Shown: positions 11,420 to 22,020, counted from the first letter of the stretch. The stretch: 64,000 nt of DNA from Saccopteryx bilineata (GCF_036850765.1 NC_089493.1:192652706-192716705); one strand, 5' to 3'. The notes: generated from the sequence alone by a model not told the origin. A program made the numbers and translations.

Positions 11420-11720
11420 CCTTAAACAGACGACATTTATTTTCTCACAGTCTGGAGGCTAGAAGTGTTAAGATCAGGGCGTCATCAGGGTGATGTCTGG
11501 TGACCTTGCCTCCTCCCGCCTCCTCCCTTCTCGCGGTGAGCTGGAGGGGCCTTTCTGTGTGTATGTGCAAAGCGAGAGAGCTCTGATGTCTCCCCCTCTT
11601 CTTATAAGGACCCCAGTTCTCTTGGATGAGGACCCCACCCTGGTGACCTCACTTACCCCTCATTACTTCCCTAAAAGCACCATCTCCAAATACAGTTAGG
11701 GCGGGGGTTAGGGCTGCAAC
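11420..11720. repeat. Old interspersed repeat, family unassigned
   Basis: 'tattttctcacagtctggag' and 'gctagaagt', later 'cttataaggaccccagt' and 'accatctccaaatacag', recur in this order in mammalian genomes. I recognise the pattern but not the family name. Confidence 0.5.
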
Positions 11721-11840
11721 CTCCAGATCTTGGAACTATCGCTGTCATCATTATTGTCATTATTTAATACAAGATGGGTCCGGACAGTGGGCATGAAGAA
11801 AACTGACGAGAGGAGATGACCTAAAGGGAGTGGGCCGAAT

Positions 11841-11945
11841 CCTGGCTGAGGGGCTCGGTTGGTTAGAGCATCGTCCCCATACACCAAGGTTGAGCGTTCG
11901 ACCCTCAGTCAGGGCACAGACAAGAAACAAGCAATGAATGCATAC
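11841..11945 (+). mobile_element. VES-like SINE (V1), truncated
   Basis: 'cctggctgaggggctcggtt', 'ggttagagcatcgtcccc' and 'agtcagggcacagacaagaa' match a tRNA-derived VES-type SINE. The copy is diverged and lacks a clear CT-rich end or A tail. Confidence 0.75.
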
Positions 11946-12159
11946 AGGGAATGGGCGGAGTGGAGCTCAGGGAGTTAGCAAAGGAACCTAATACCACGCT
12001 CTCTGCCCTCACCAACCTCACCTGCAGGGAGAGGGGCCAACATGGGAGCAGATGCTACAACAGAGCGGCTGGGGTAAGCCCAAGAGAGAGTGGGAGCTCT
12101 GACTTAGGCTTGAGGGAATCAGGGAAGGCTTCCAGGAGGAAGAAACCCTTGAGGAACGA

Positions 12160-12235
12160 ACGGTCTCCGTGTGGAGAGGAGGAGGAGTGTTTGCCAGGCA
12201 GATGGAACAGTAGGTGCAAAGTCTCCGAGGCAGCT
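12160..12235 (-). repeat. L2-like fragment
   Basis: 'tttgccaggcagatggaac' and 'gtgcaaagtctccgaggc' resemble the antisense L2 block 'gtgcaaaggccctgaggc'. Confidence 0.45.
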
Positions 12236-12267
12236 TCACTCCACCCTGGGTGACTCATCAGGCCAAT

Positions 12268-12270
<3 letters not shown>

Positions 12271-12343
<73 letters not shown>
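12271..12343. repeat. Compound (TC)n(AC)n microsatellite
   Basis: About 17 TC units run directly into about 19 AC units. Confidence 0.95.
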
Positions 12344-12349
12344 TAAGAA

Positions 12350-13380
12350 AGAGCCCTGGTTTGGAGAGGATGGTGGCCTCCCCCTTGAGGAGAACTTTTG
12401 CATGTTTCTTTGTAAATAGCCCTTTTGTTTCCCCCTCCTCCTTCCCATAAAACAGAAAACACCGACGCTCTGATTCACCTGCTAAGCCTCCCCACAGAGC
12501 TGTGGTTTTCCTGATACTGCAAACCTGCCTGGCTCATGCTCAGACGGTAAGTCAGAGTAAATCAGGAGAGTGTGTCTCCAGGGGCTCTCTGTGTACGGTT
12601 CCCCACTGTCTGCGGGGAGGGCGCTGTGCCCAGGCTGGGGGTGAGGTGCAGGCTCTGTTACCCGTGTGGCCCCCGGCGGAGTCATTGGCACTTGTTACCC
12701 TCGGTTTCTCTGGTGACAGAATAGGTTTGTGATCGCCCCACTCAGAAGACCTCACCCTGCATGATCCGGGTGAAATTATGAGACACCCCCTCCCAGGTGG
12801 CCTTAAAGAACCCACTCGGTGCTGGAGAGAGCGGTACCACCGTCAGTCTCAGGCCACCCCCTTCTTCATGGATGAAAGAGAGAGGACTGCGGGGTCCACC
12901 CCAGCTGTGCTTCCCTCCTGCTCCCCCAGAGTTCCCAGCACCTTGCTGCGTGCTAGCCGGTGAACCGCCTCTCTGTACATGGAAGGCTTGCACTTGTCAA
13001 AATATTCACTGAGTCTCCTCGGGCCCCTGCGCTGGCCTCCTGACCCGGGACCTCTCTCCCTCCACACTCAGAGGAAAGCCGCCGCGGGGCAGGAAGCGGA
13101 TGGGATGCGGGGACTGAACGCCTGATGGATGCTCTCAGACCATCCTGAGCCACCATGCGGACAGACGGGACTGAGGGTCAGCTCCGTGTGCCACACCTAC
13201 TCCCCATCAACATGTCAGCCCGGCACAAGCCCCTGGAACTGGGCCATGGCCTTGGGGGAAAGGGAGGGAACCCCCCCTGAGTGGGGTACACCAATGGGAA
13301 TAAATTACGGGGGAAATAAGCCCATTACATGCATGCCTGTGTTTATGGACTGAGATCTCCACATGTCCCCCACGCACACT
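12350..13380. other. Unique DNA, no gene recognised
   Basis: GC-rich sequence without recognisable repeat or exon. A CA-rich degenerate tract follows at 13388-13426. Confidence 0.5.
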
Positions 13381-13589
13381 CCAAGAGCGCACGCACGCAC
13401 ACACACACTCACACGCACTCACACGTGCCTCCTCACCTGTTCTGCATTCCAGCCTCACAGTTCCCACACGACTCATCCCAAAGCCTTGAATGTCTTGGAA
13501 ATACACTTTACGACCACGCCGTGCAGATCTCTGTCCGTGTCAGCATCCTGCCTGTTTTCTTCATAGCACGTTTTGTGTGGCCACTGCCT

Positions 13590-13700
13590 CTCTCGCCCTG
13601 TTAGAAGGTGAGTTGGAGGCAGAGACAGGTCAACCATATTCACTTTTTATCCCTAACACCTGGCACGTGGTAGGTGCTCCGTCCATCTTTGAAGAGGGTT
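13590..13700 (+). repeat. L2 3' end
   Basis: 'ttttatccctaacacctggc' followed by 'acgtggtaggtgctccgtcc' matches the sense end of L2. Confidence 0.7.
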
Positions 13701-13917
13701 GTGAACAATAACCCTGGGTAGGGGAGAGGCCCAGCAGAGAGACACGCTGGGCAATGGCCGGCCGTGGTCCAGGACAGGTGGGTGTGGTCTGCTCTCAGAG
13801 GGTGTGGGCCGACAGACACAGCGCACAGAGGGAGGGTGCGTTGTGGGGGCTGAGTTAACAGAATGTGCTGATGGGAAGGGTTGGGTGGGAGGGAAAGAGA
13901 GAGATCAAGGATGACCA

Positions 13918-14268
13918 CTTTCCTATGTCCATGAGTCTCAGTTTTATATCGACCTATGTGTGAAATCATACAGTTCTTAGCTTTTTCTGGTTTACTTATT
14001 TCACTCAGTATAATGTTCTCAAGGTCCACCCATGCCGTCATAAATGACACTGTGTCACCGTTTCTTATGGCCGAGCAGTATTCCGTTTTGTGTATACACA
14101 CACACACACATCTTCTTCTTCCAACCCTCTATCAGGGGACACTTTAGTTGTTTCCATGTCTTGGCCACTGTGAACAATGCTGCGATGTACATGGGGGTGC
14201 ATGTGTCTTTATGTACCAATGTTTTCCAGTTTAGGGGGTAGATACCCAGTAGAGAGATCACTGGATCA
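13918..14268 (-). repeat. L1, inverted 5' segment
   Basis: Read on the minus strand this is the end of L1 ORF2 and the start of its 3' UTR, including the target of 'ttactcggccataagaaa'-type sequence. A short CA run (about 14096-14110) interrupts it. It abuts a sense L1 3' end, forming one inverted insertion. Confidence 0.75.
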
Positions 14269-14490
14269 TATAGTAGTGGTTACCAGGGGGAGGGGCATGT
14301 GGGGGAAAGGGTGGGGGGAAGGGAATGAAGAGTGACGGAAAGTGACTTGACTTTGGGTGATGGGTAGACAACGTAATCAACGGTTCCAATGCTACAGAGA
14401 TGTTTACCTGAAACCTATGTACTCTTATTGATCAATGTCACCCTGCTAAATATAATTTTCTAAATTAAAAAAAACAAAAAAACAAAGAGG
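14269..14490 (+). repeat. L1 3' end, sense segment
   Basis: 'tggttaccagggggagggg' starts where the inverted segment's consensus order stops. It ends 'cctgaaacctatgtact' and 'caatgtcaccctgctaaat' with an A-rich tail. Confidence 0.75.
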
Positions 14491-14613
14491 CCTGACCTGT
14501 GGTGGCGCAGTGGGATAAAGCGTCAACCTGGAACACTGAGGTCACCGGTTCGAAACCTTGGGCTTGCCCGGTCAAGGCACATATGGGATTCGAAGCTTCC
14601 TGCTCCTCCCCCT

Positions 14614-14644
<31 letters not shown>

Positions 14645-14694
14645 TCTCTCTCTAAAAAATCAATAAATAAAATATTTAAAAAAAAAAAAAAAAA
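14491..14694 (+). mobile_element. SINE-B copy B1
   Basis: The head CCTGACCTGTGGTGGCGCAG is followed by the B box GGTTCGAAACC, a (CT)n body and a tail containing AATAAA. It sits in the A-rich end of the L1. 'aaaacaaag' on both sides is a probable target duplication. Confidence 0.9.
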
Positions 14695-15179
14695 CAAAGA
14701 AAGAAAGGATGCCCTCTTTCAGGAAGGAGGGCCCAGGGCTGGCAGACAGGCACCGCCCTGAGCCAGGTGCAGGTGGATCCAGAAACTCCCGCCCCGAGGT
14801 CCTTTCCAGCGACCCTGCCCTAACCAGCCACTCCCCATCCTCCCTTCAGGGTGCTCCGGGGTCAGTTTGCATTTCCTGGGCGGTGGCCTGGAGGAGTTCG
14901 CCCCCTGAACCTGTCCCCAAAGCCCCCTTTTCTCTGGCTTCCCACTGAGCAGACAGCAGCTCCGCTCGGCGGTTTCTTTCCTATCACGTTTCCAGGGAGC
15001 CAGAGCAGTCCGCCCAGGCTCTCCTGTCCTTCCTTCTATCCCAGCTCCTGCCTTATTTCACCGCCGCCGCCGCAGGGTTCATGAGCGTCCTCTCCCAATC
15101 TCCTGGGCGCCTGTTGCGAAATCATTCCTGCGCGAGGTCAAGAACCCTCACACGACAGACGGGCCCCTCGGCAGACCCG

Positions 15180-15480
15180 CTCTGGGCCAGGTCCCCTTTC
15201 CGGTAACAGGAAGTCCCGGGTCTTGGGGGTCACGTTGGGCCCTCTGTCTCTCACCCTTATATCGAATTCATTAGCCATGATTTGCTTCCTTAATTTCATC
15301 CGGAATGTGGTCTCCTTAGAACGTGTCCCGGTCCCGCACCCTGGTCCACGTAGCCACCCTCTCCTCTCAGGAGGCTGCGGCAGCCCCTCTGGCCTCCCTG
15401 CTTCCGTGTCCCTTCCCGCCTCCCTCCTCAGAGCTGAGTCCCCCTGCCACTGGAGTCCTGTCCTGCCACCCACCCCTCCA
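15180..15480 (+). repeat. L2 LINE fragment
   Basis: 'ggtcttgggggtcacgttgg', 'tctctcacccttatatcg' and 'ttcattagccatgatttgc', then 'ggcctccctgcttccgtg', follow the sense L2 ORF/3' order. Confidence 0.65.
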
Positions 15481-15569
15481 ACAACAGCGACAACAGTAAC
15501 AACGCCGGCCAGCACTCGTGAGGCTCTCCCAAGAGCCCGCACCACCCAGGGGGATTATTACTATGCAGA

Positions 15570-15745
15570 CTCACTTACTTACTCCTCCCAGGAGTCCTAT
15601 GGAGGGGAGCTCAGCTACCTGTTACCGCCTCAAACACCCAAGTGAGGAAACTGAGGCACAGAGAGCTTAAGCAACTTGCCCAAGGTCACCCAGCTGGATT
15701 CAGACCCAGGCAGCCTGGGGCCGGAGTCCACATTCTCAACCATGA
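15570..15745 (-). repeat. MIR SINE
   Basis: 'gaggaaactgaggcacagag', 'cttaagcaacttgcccaagg' and 'tcacccagctgg' are the well-kept antisense MIR core. Confidence 0.85.
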
Positions 15746-15790
15746 CACCTTCCTGATGCACCAAACAGGTAAGAAACCTCCCCCTCTCTT

Positions 15791-15968
15791 GCCCTGGCTG
15801 GGTAGTTCAGTTGGTTAGAGCGTAGTCCCGATACGCCAAGGTTACACAGGTTCAATCCCCTGTCAGGGCACATACAAGAATCAACCAAGGAATGTATAAA
15901 TAAGCAGAATGACAAGTCAATGTTTTTCTCTCTTCCTTCCTCTCTCTCTAAAATCAATTTAAAAATAG
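15791..15968 (+). mobile_element. VES-like SINE (V2)
   Basis: 'gccctggctgggtagttcag' and 'ttggttagagcgtagtcccg' form the tRNA head with B-box remnant 'ggttcaatccc'. Then come 'cagggcacatacaagaatca', CT-rich DNA and an A-rich end. I see no clear target duplication. Confidence 0.9.
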
Positions 15969-16029
15969 GAGCCTACTCCCCACACCCCGAGGCTCGGAAG
16001 ACCCTGCAGAGTTGAGCCTGCCCGCCTCC

Positions 16030-16085
16030 CTAGTCTTCCTCCTCCCACTCTGCCCCCCACCCCCACCCACACCCACACCCACCTG
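16030..16085. repeat. (CCCACA)-like low-complexity tract
   Basis: The strand is almost purely C and A here, with repeated CCCACACC units. Confidence 0.7.
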
Positions 16086-16099
16086 TCCCACGCAGCTCA

Positions 16100-16280
16100 G
16101 CTCCAGCCTGCACACACAGCAGGCTTCTTCCCCACACAGGGCCTTTGCACATTCTGTGTCCTCTGCCTGAAAGTCCCCACGATATCCACCCCCTCTAGTT
16201 AACTCCTAATCAAGGCTCTCATTCCAGGAATCTTGGCTGACTTAGCCACAGGCCAATCCCTCAGGCACACAGTCTGATGC
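16100..16280 (+). repeat. L2 fragment
   Basis: 'cagggcctttgcacattctg' followed by 'tgtcctctgcctgaaagt' is the L2 3' region in sense. Confidence 0.7.
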
Positions 16281-16399
16281 TCCTGGAGTTTTTCCTCTAC
16301 GAATTTCCAAGACGGGCTGAATTTATGCATCTACATAAGTAGGTGGATAACTTCTGTCCTCCCTGGAAGACAGCGTGGCCGGAGCAGTCATCATCACTG

Positions 16400-16500
16400 C
16401 CTTGGTCCCTATGGGTCCCCGGTGCGTATCCTAGTGGCGAGCACTCAGCAGGCACTGCAAAAATGTTTCTAAACATTTTAGATGAATCAAGGAATGAATA
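16400..16500 (+). repeat. L2 3' terminus
   Basis: 'gagcactcagcaggcact' followed by 'gatgaatcaaggaatgaata' is a diverged L2 end. It probably continues the L2 copy at 16100. Confidence 0.55.
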
Positions 16501-16568
16501 AATCCCTGGCAGAGGGGGGCTATCAGGTTCTGGAACCAAGACTCCGTGTCTTCCTCGTCTTTGCATGC

Positions 16569-16587
16569 TGACCACCAGAGGGCGCCG
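16569..16587 (+). promoter_or_regulatory. Strong CTCF-like motif in unique DNA
   Basis: TGACCACCAGAGGGCGCCG contains the perfect CTCF core CCACCAGAGGGCGCC. It lies next to a small CpG-dense patch (16595-16690) and outside any SINE. Binding is inferred from the motif only. Confidence 0.5.
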
Positions 16588-16885
16588 TAACCTGAGAAAT
16601 CGCCGTGCGGACTCAGGTCTGCGCTAAACCCGCGGGGGTTCCGCCGGCCGCTCAAGACAGAGACGTGTTTTGTTCCACGACTTGCTCCCCGTGCGGTTTT
16701 CCCTAGGGCACTAGGAACTCTCAGTGATGACAAAAATCCTCGCTGCCCAGAGCGAACTGGAAGCCCAGCAGCCTCGGGAGGAATTAGATGTGTTTGCTCA
16801 GAAACATTCATTGGAAGGAAACAGCCCGAAAAGGGACATCTGAATGGGAAAGAAAAACAAATACTGGTCCCTTATCCTCACATGG

Positions 16886-16960
16886 ATTCTCAAAGTGTGG
16901 TCCCCAGGGCGGCGGCAGCAAGGTGGCCAGGGCACTTTGTTAGACATCCACGCTTTCCCA
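16886..16960 (+). repeat. MER5-like DNA transposon fragment
   Basis: 'gattctcaaagtgtggtccc' followed by 'cagggcggcggcagca' and 'actttgttagacatc' matches the left end of the MER5 hAT-Charlie family. The right end is not recognisable. Confidence 0.55.
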
Positions 16961-17428
16961 ACCACAGGCATGTACCCCCCCCCCAGATCCAGCCATCTTT
17001 GCAGACTATCTTAGTGATCCCCACGGTGACTGCAGGGACCGTGCAGGCCCTCTGAGATACAGCAGGACACCCACCGAGATCTGGAAGCTCAGCCAGACTC
17101 CAATATGGAGGTTCACCTCGAGTGATCCAGGAGAGACTGTTTTGTACCGTCAGCGACACTCTCATTAGTCCGGGATGATGCCCTTCCGTCGGCAGGGCAG
17201 AGTGGGCCCCTTCATGACTCTAGGCCAACGGCTGGGTGTGTGTGGAGCAGCAAGACCTGGAGCAAGAAGCTATGCTGAAAATTCGAGGAAAGGCCCAGAA
17301 ATACAGCTTCAATAAAGCGGGCGGTCCATCATTGCTCAAGTATACTGTACTACAAACTTCAAGTTCCTCGTTTGAGAATTGGCAGAATTTGTGCTTTTAT
17401 TTAGTTGAAGGACTTATAGGGATGTAAT
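16960..17428. other. Unique DNA, no gene recognised
   Basis: No repeat or exon is apparent in this stretch up to the purine tract. Confidence 0.5.
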
Positions 17429-17437
17429 ATGGCTTCG

Positions 17438-17965
17438 CCAGAAGAAGAAGAAGAAGAAGAAGAAGAAGAAGAAGAAGAAGAGGAAGAGGAGGAGGAGGAG
17501 GAGGAGGAGGAGGAGGAGGAGGAGGAGGAGGAGGAGGAGGAGGAGGGAGGAGGAGGAGGGGGGAGGAGGAGGGGAAGGAGGGGGGAGGGGAGAGGGGAGG
17601 AAGAGGAGGGGAAGGGGGGAGGAGGAGGAGGAGGACGGGGAGGGGGAGGGGAGGAGGGAGGAGGGAGGAGGAGGAGGAGGGAGGAGGAGGAGGAGGGAGG
17701 AGGAGGAGGAGGAGGGGAAGGAGGAGGGAGGAGGAGGAGGAGGGGAAGGAGGAGGGAGGAGGAGGAGGAGGGGAAGGAGGAGGAGGATGGGAAGGAGGAG
17801 GAGGAGGGGAGAGGGGAGGAGGGAGGAGGGAGGAGGAGGAAGAGGAGGGAGGAGGAGGAGGGAGGAGGAGGAGGGAGGAGGAGGAGGGGAGGAGGTGGGA
17901 AAGGAGGAGGAGGAGGGGGAAGGGGGAGGGGAGAGGGGAGGACAGAGGAGGGAGGAGGAGGAGGC
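17438..17965 (+). repeat. 0.5-kb polypurine (GAA/GGA)n tract
   Basis: About 525 bases are almost entirely A and G. It starts as (GAA)n, becomes (GGA)n, then variable GGGAGGA blocks with many G runs. The long frames encoding poly-Glu or poly-Pro/Ser are by-products. The structure favours triplex (H-DNA) and G-quadruplex formation. Confidence 0.95.
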
Positions 17966-18269
17966 CCCTGCCCTTTGCTCTGAACTCATATTTGGGAACC
18001 TCAGGCCCAGGGTTCCTGACTCTGCCCCTCGTTGGTTCTGGGGCCTGATGCAAATTCTGTCCCCTCTTTGGCCCTTAGATTCCTCTTACATAAAAGGTGG
18101 TCATAATGAAAAAGAAAACGAGATTGGTTTCTGGAATCAGAAACAGCTCATTACGTCTCAAACAGAAAAGCCGGCCGGGGTGACGGGGAGCCATGGAGGG
18201 CTTAGCCCGGGAGAGACACGATCAGATTTGCCAAGAGCAGGGACTGGGAGGGTAGGGGGGCCTTGCTCA

Positions 18270-18460
18270 GCGGGGCCCTGCGTCCCAGCTCTGGGTCCAA
18301 ATCCCCACCCACTAGGCACAGCTGTGGGACTTTGGGCAACTGACTTAACCTGCCTCGGTTGCTTCATCTGTTACAGGAAGATAAGAGGACTGTTCACGAG
18401 AATCAGATGAGAAGACCCATGTAGCGCTCGCAGCTGGAGTTAAGTGCCCAGCTCAGGATG
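18270..18460 (+). repeat. MIR SINE
   Basis: 'ctgggtccaaatccccaccc', 'actttgggcaactgacttaa' and 'cctgcctcggttgcttcatc' form the sense MIR order. Confidence 0.8.
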
Positions 18461-18469
18461 GCCGGTGTT

Positions 18470-19390
18470 GTTGCTGATCGGTGAGATCGATCTTAATTGA
18501 TGAGCGCCACCACCGTTTGTGACGACCAAAAGAAATGACAAAACTGAAGGCCTCTTTTAAGTGTCTTAAAGACAAGCGTGACCCTGAGGGCGGGCATTAA
18601 GTAGAACCCCCTGGCCCTCCCTGGGTGCCAGAGCCAGGTAGGCACCAGCTGGGAACTGACTCCCACCGGATTGGACTCCCACCCCCTGTCCCCAGGCCTG
18701 GGGGGGGGGGGCCCACCCACATGACCCAGCTTCCTGTTTGTGATGCCAGCGCTGGAGGGAGGAAGTCAGTGCTCCCGCCCTGGGGCTGCAGGGCAGGAAT
18801 GTGGACATGTTGACGTCAGAGCGTGTCCTAGTTCAGGGAAGCGGGGATGGGAAGGGCTTCCTGCTGCTGCTCGGCCTTTGATCTGAGGCCGGAGCCAGCG
18901 GGGGGCCGAAGCCAGGCCTGAGGGAGCCCAGCCACTGATATTTCTCTGATGGACAGGCCGGGGACGAGTCAGGGTCCCACCCCATGCAGCTGGGTGACGC
19001 TGGGCAGATCACCCCCCTTCTCACCCTCAGTTCCCTCTTCTGAAGGCTGGGGACAAGTGAACGCCTCTGAGCATCGTTCATTCCTGGGGTACATGTCACA
19101 GGGTTGCGTCTGCCCCAGCGGTGTGGTAGGCTCCTTCCCTTGCCACCCCCGGGCTGGGGGCCCACAGGCGAGAGGAGGCCCTGGAGCCGGCAGACACGAA
19201 GCATTTCTGGAGGTGGCTGCAAGCAGGGTTCCCAGCATTAGACCTGTGACTCAAGCTGAAGCCTGGGCCCAGGCATTTCCTGGCCCAGGGACTATTTTCC
19301 CTACCCTGCCTCCGGACAGCTCCTCAGCCTCCAGGAGGCCTGGAGGCCCGGCTGGCGTGTGTCTGTGGGGGTCCTTGGTACCCCCACTTA
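18470..19390. other. GC-rich DNA with a probable MIR fragment
   Basis: 18985-19060 carries 'gctgggtgacgctgggcaga' and 'ccctcagttccctcttctg', a diverged sense MIR. The rest shows no recognisable feature. Confidence 0.5.
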
Positions 19391-19394
19391 CCCA

Positions 19395-19560
19395 GTGCTT
19401 ACTCGGCACTCGGCTTTATGTGCATGTTTTCACTGGATTCCCAACTGAGTCCAAAGGGGGAGGGACTGTGATTTAGTCCCATTTTCCAGAAGGGTAAACT
19501 GAGGCTCAGGGAGCTGGAGGAAGTTGCCCAAGATATCAGGGCTAGAAAGCGGCAGGGACA
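19395..19560 (-). repeat. MIR SINE
   Basis: 'cagtgcttactcggcact', 'cccattttccagaagggtaa' and 'actgaggctcagggagct' are in the antisense MIR order. Confidence 0.8.
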
Positions 19561-20095
19561 GGATGGGAGCGCTGACTTTCCCGGCGTCAGCCACAAGCGT
19601 CCCATTGGAGGGCCCTCCACCTGTGGCAGATCGTTTCGGAGCCCAGGACCAGAAATCTATTCGGCCGGCGCTGCCTCACCTGGCCTGCAGGCCTCCAGAA
19701 CATTAGAGGTTAGCATAACCATGGAAACCTGTGCACAGGTCTGCCTGCCCTTTTCTGGGTTGATCACGTGGGCGCGGGAGCACCGCGCCAGGCCTGAGGG
19801 CTCTCTGCCCCGCCCCGGAACGGAACGCCAGGTCTGGGCTCTCCTCCGCGCCTTGGTTTCCTCAGCTGCGATGTTGGGGAGGATGTCCTGGGGAGGACAG
19901 CCTCAGAGCCAGGCCACAGGACAGCACGGAGGGCCCCGAACGAACGTGAGTCATTGTGAGTGACCCTGGCTAGGAAGGGCCCCGGGGGCAGTTTACGAAG
20001 GCCTTCTGTGCGTGGCGCCCCGTTCCGCGCTCCCACCTCTCCTGCCCACCCTCTCTGTTCCTCTCCGCCTTTTCCCAGGACACTGCTCGGCCTTA
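19560..20095. other. Unique GC-rich DNA, no gene recognised
   Basis: Moderately CpG-rich at 19760-19850 and 19970-20035. No exon or repeat is clear. Confidence 0.5.
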
Positions 20096-20099
20096 CTTT

Positions 20100-20290
20100 G
20101 GGTTAGAATCCAAACTTTTCCACTAGCTGTGTGACCGTGACCATTCCGAGTCTCATCTCTCCGTATAAGTATACACCTGAGGATGATGATGCTAGCTGCA
20201 TTTCAAGGTCTCTGGATATTCGGACGTCATGTCTGGAAAGTACCTGGTACAGTGACTGACAGAGTGTAATCATTTAACAAGTCATGGCTG
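20100..20290 (+). repeat. MIR SINE
   Basis: 'tagctgtgtgaccgtgacca' with 'gagtctcatctctccgtat' and 'agtacctggtacagtgact' match sense MIR. Confidence 0.7.
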
Positions 20291-20383
20291 TTATTTCTGT
20301 TGTTGTTGGCATTCATATATTTACAAATGTCCAGACATCCCGAGGGGCTCCTTGGGTGACGGCAAGAGCCCTTTCTCCAGATG

Positions 20384-20399
20384 CCCAGTAGGTGGCAGC
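20384..20399 (+). promoter_or_regulatory. CTCF-like motif in unique DNA
   Basis: CCAGTAGGTGGCAGCA fits the CTCF core variant CCASNAGRTGGCAG. Confidence 0.4.
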
Positions 20400-20618
20400 A
20401 GAGGCCCTTGTCGTGCCCCTTCCCAGCGCAGGTGAGAAACCCAACTTAGAAGTTAAGGTGCCCCTGTGTTCCCAGGCCGGTTAATCCCATCACGAGGTGC
20501 TCCCAGAGCACCCCAACAAGATGCTCGGGCCCAGGGTCTGTGGGAATGGGGCAAGGGCAGCGACTGCTGGCCAGGGAACACCTGGGAAAGAAGAATGCTG
20601 ACCACTTTGAAAGCAAGC

Positions 20619-20690
20619 TTGCACCTGAAACCTATACAAGTTTGTTAACCAACCAGAGTTACCCCAGTCAATTCAATAAAAAGAGGAAAA
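20619..20690 (+). repeat. L1 3' terminus
   Basis: 'cacctgaaacctatacaagt' followed by 'tcaattcaataaaaagagg' is the sense 3' end of the L1 type that also ends at 58.2 kb. Confidence 0.65.
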
Positions 20691-20694
20691 AACC

Positions 20695-21165
20695 AGAAGT
20701 GGAATTGCTGGGTCACATGCTAGTTCTGGTTTTAATTTCCTGAGGAACTCTATACTGTTTTCCACAGTGGCTGCACCATTCTGCATTCCCTCCAACAATG
20801 TACAGGGGTTCCATTTTTCTACATCCTCACCAACGCTCGTGTGTGTGTGTGTGTGTGTGCGCGCGCGCGCGCGCGCGCGCACGCGTGCCTGCGTGTTGGT
20901 CATCGTCCTACCAGGACTACGGTTTTGATTTGCATTTCCCTGATGGTTTAGTGACATTGAGCATCTTTTCATTCACTTGTTGGCCACCTGTGTGTCCTCT
21001 CTGGAGAAATGTCTGTGAAACCAGGTTATTCGTTTTCTTGCTATGGAGTTGTAGGAATTCCTGATCTACTTGGGAGACCGAGCTCTTACCGAATATCTGA
21101 TTTGCAAATACTCCCTCCCATCCCGGAGGCTGTCTTTCCACCCTGTTGTCTCCTTTGCTGCACAG
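20695..21165 (-). repeat. Old L1 ORF2/3' UTR segment
   Basis: 'gaagtggaattgctgggtca', 'ctgttttccacagtggctgc' and 'gttttgatttgcatttccc' are antisense L1. There is no poly-T start, so the L1 3' end is missing. A GT/GC microsatellite splits it. Confidence 0.8.
20839..20886. repeat. (GT)n(GC)n alternating tract
   Basis: GT units pass directly into about ten GC units and then ACGCGTGC. This is uninterrupted purine-pyrimidine alternation of about 48 bp, prone to Z-DNA. Confidence 0.95.
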
Positions 21166-21314
21166 AAACATTAAAGTTGATGCTCGCTTCAGCTCTATTC
21201 ACCATAGGCACGCCCCCTTGTCACCTCCATGGTGACATCCCCACTGCCCTCGGTGAACGCTCCTCATCTCTTCACGTCCTCTCTCCTTCCCCTCCTTCCT
21301 TCCTTCTCTCGATA

Positions 21315-21455
21315 CATACGCACTGTTCACCTACTATGTGCCGGGCTCTGTACCGCGAGCTGGGAACACAGCAGGGAGAGGGAGCAGGACAAAGGCTGGG
21401 CCCTCGGGAACCTCCAGACATATGGGGACAGACAATAAACAATAAATAGGAAAAA
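21315..21455 (-). repeat. L2 3' end
   Basis: 'gttcacctactatgtgccgg' and 'gacagacaataaacaataaa' are antisense L2. Confidence 0.75.
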
Positions 21456-21473
21456 TAAGAAAGATCCTTCCAG

Positions 21474-21870
21474 GCCCTGGCCGGTTGGCTCAGCGGTAGA
21501 GCGTCAGCCTGGCGTGCGGGGGACCCGGGTTCGATTCCCGGCCAGGGCACATAGGAGAAGCACCCATTTGCTTCTCCACCCCCCCCTCCTTCCTCTCTGT
21601 CTCTCTCTTCCCCTCCCACAGCCAAGGCTCCATTGGAGCAAAGATGGCCCGGGCGCTGGGGATGGCTCCTTGGCCTCTGCCCCAGGCGCTAGAGTGGCTC
21701 TGGTTGCGGCAGAGCGACCCCCTAGAGGGGCAGAGCATCGCCCCCTGGTGGGCAGAGCATCGCCCCTGGTGGGCGTGCTGGGTGGATCCCAGTCAGGCGC
21801 GTGCGGGAGTCTGTCTGACTGTCTCTCCCCGTTTCCAGCTTCAGAAAAATACAAAAAAAAAAAAAAAAAG
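21474..21870 (+). mobile_element. SINE-A copy A3, full length
   Basis: The target duplication 'aaagatcctt(c)cag' flanks both ends, so the copy is young. The head is intact. The body has a duplicated 'gcagagcatcgcccc(c)tgg' unit carrying two CTCF-like blocks, the better at about 21738-21755. Confidence 0.95.
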
Positions 21871-21954
21871 AAAGATCCTTCAGGAGAAAATGAAACAGAG
21901 TGATATGATTCTAGTGCCCAAGGAGAAGGGGTGAGGCAGGTGGTGGGGAGTTGG

Positions 21955-22020
21955 CCCAAGGGAAGGGTGAGCCAGGCAGGGGAGCAGCTTGGGCAAAGGC
22001 CCTGAGGCATGCAAAGCCAG
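21955..22020 (-). repeat. L2-like fragment
   Basis: 'gggcaaaggccctgaggcat' is the antisense L2 block. The surroundings are diverged. Confidence 0.45.

Noticed and set aside
17429..17983. Long acidic/Glu-rich coding region, or Pro/Ser/Leu-rich on the other strand
   Set aside because: The frames are products of the polypurine tract, and several frames are open at once.
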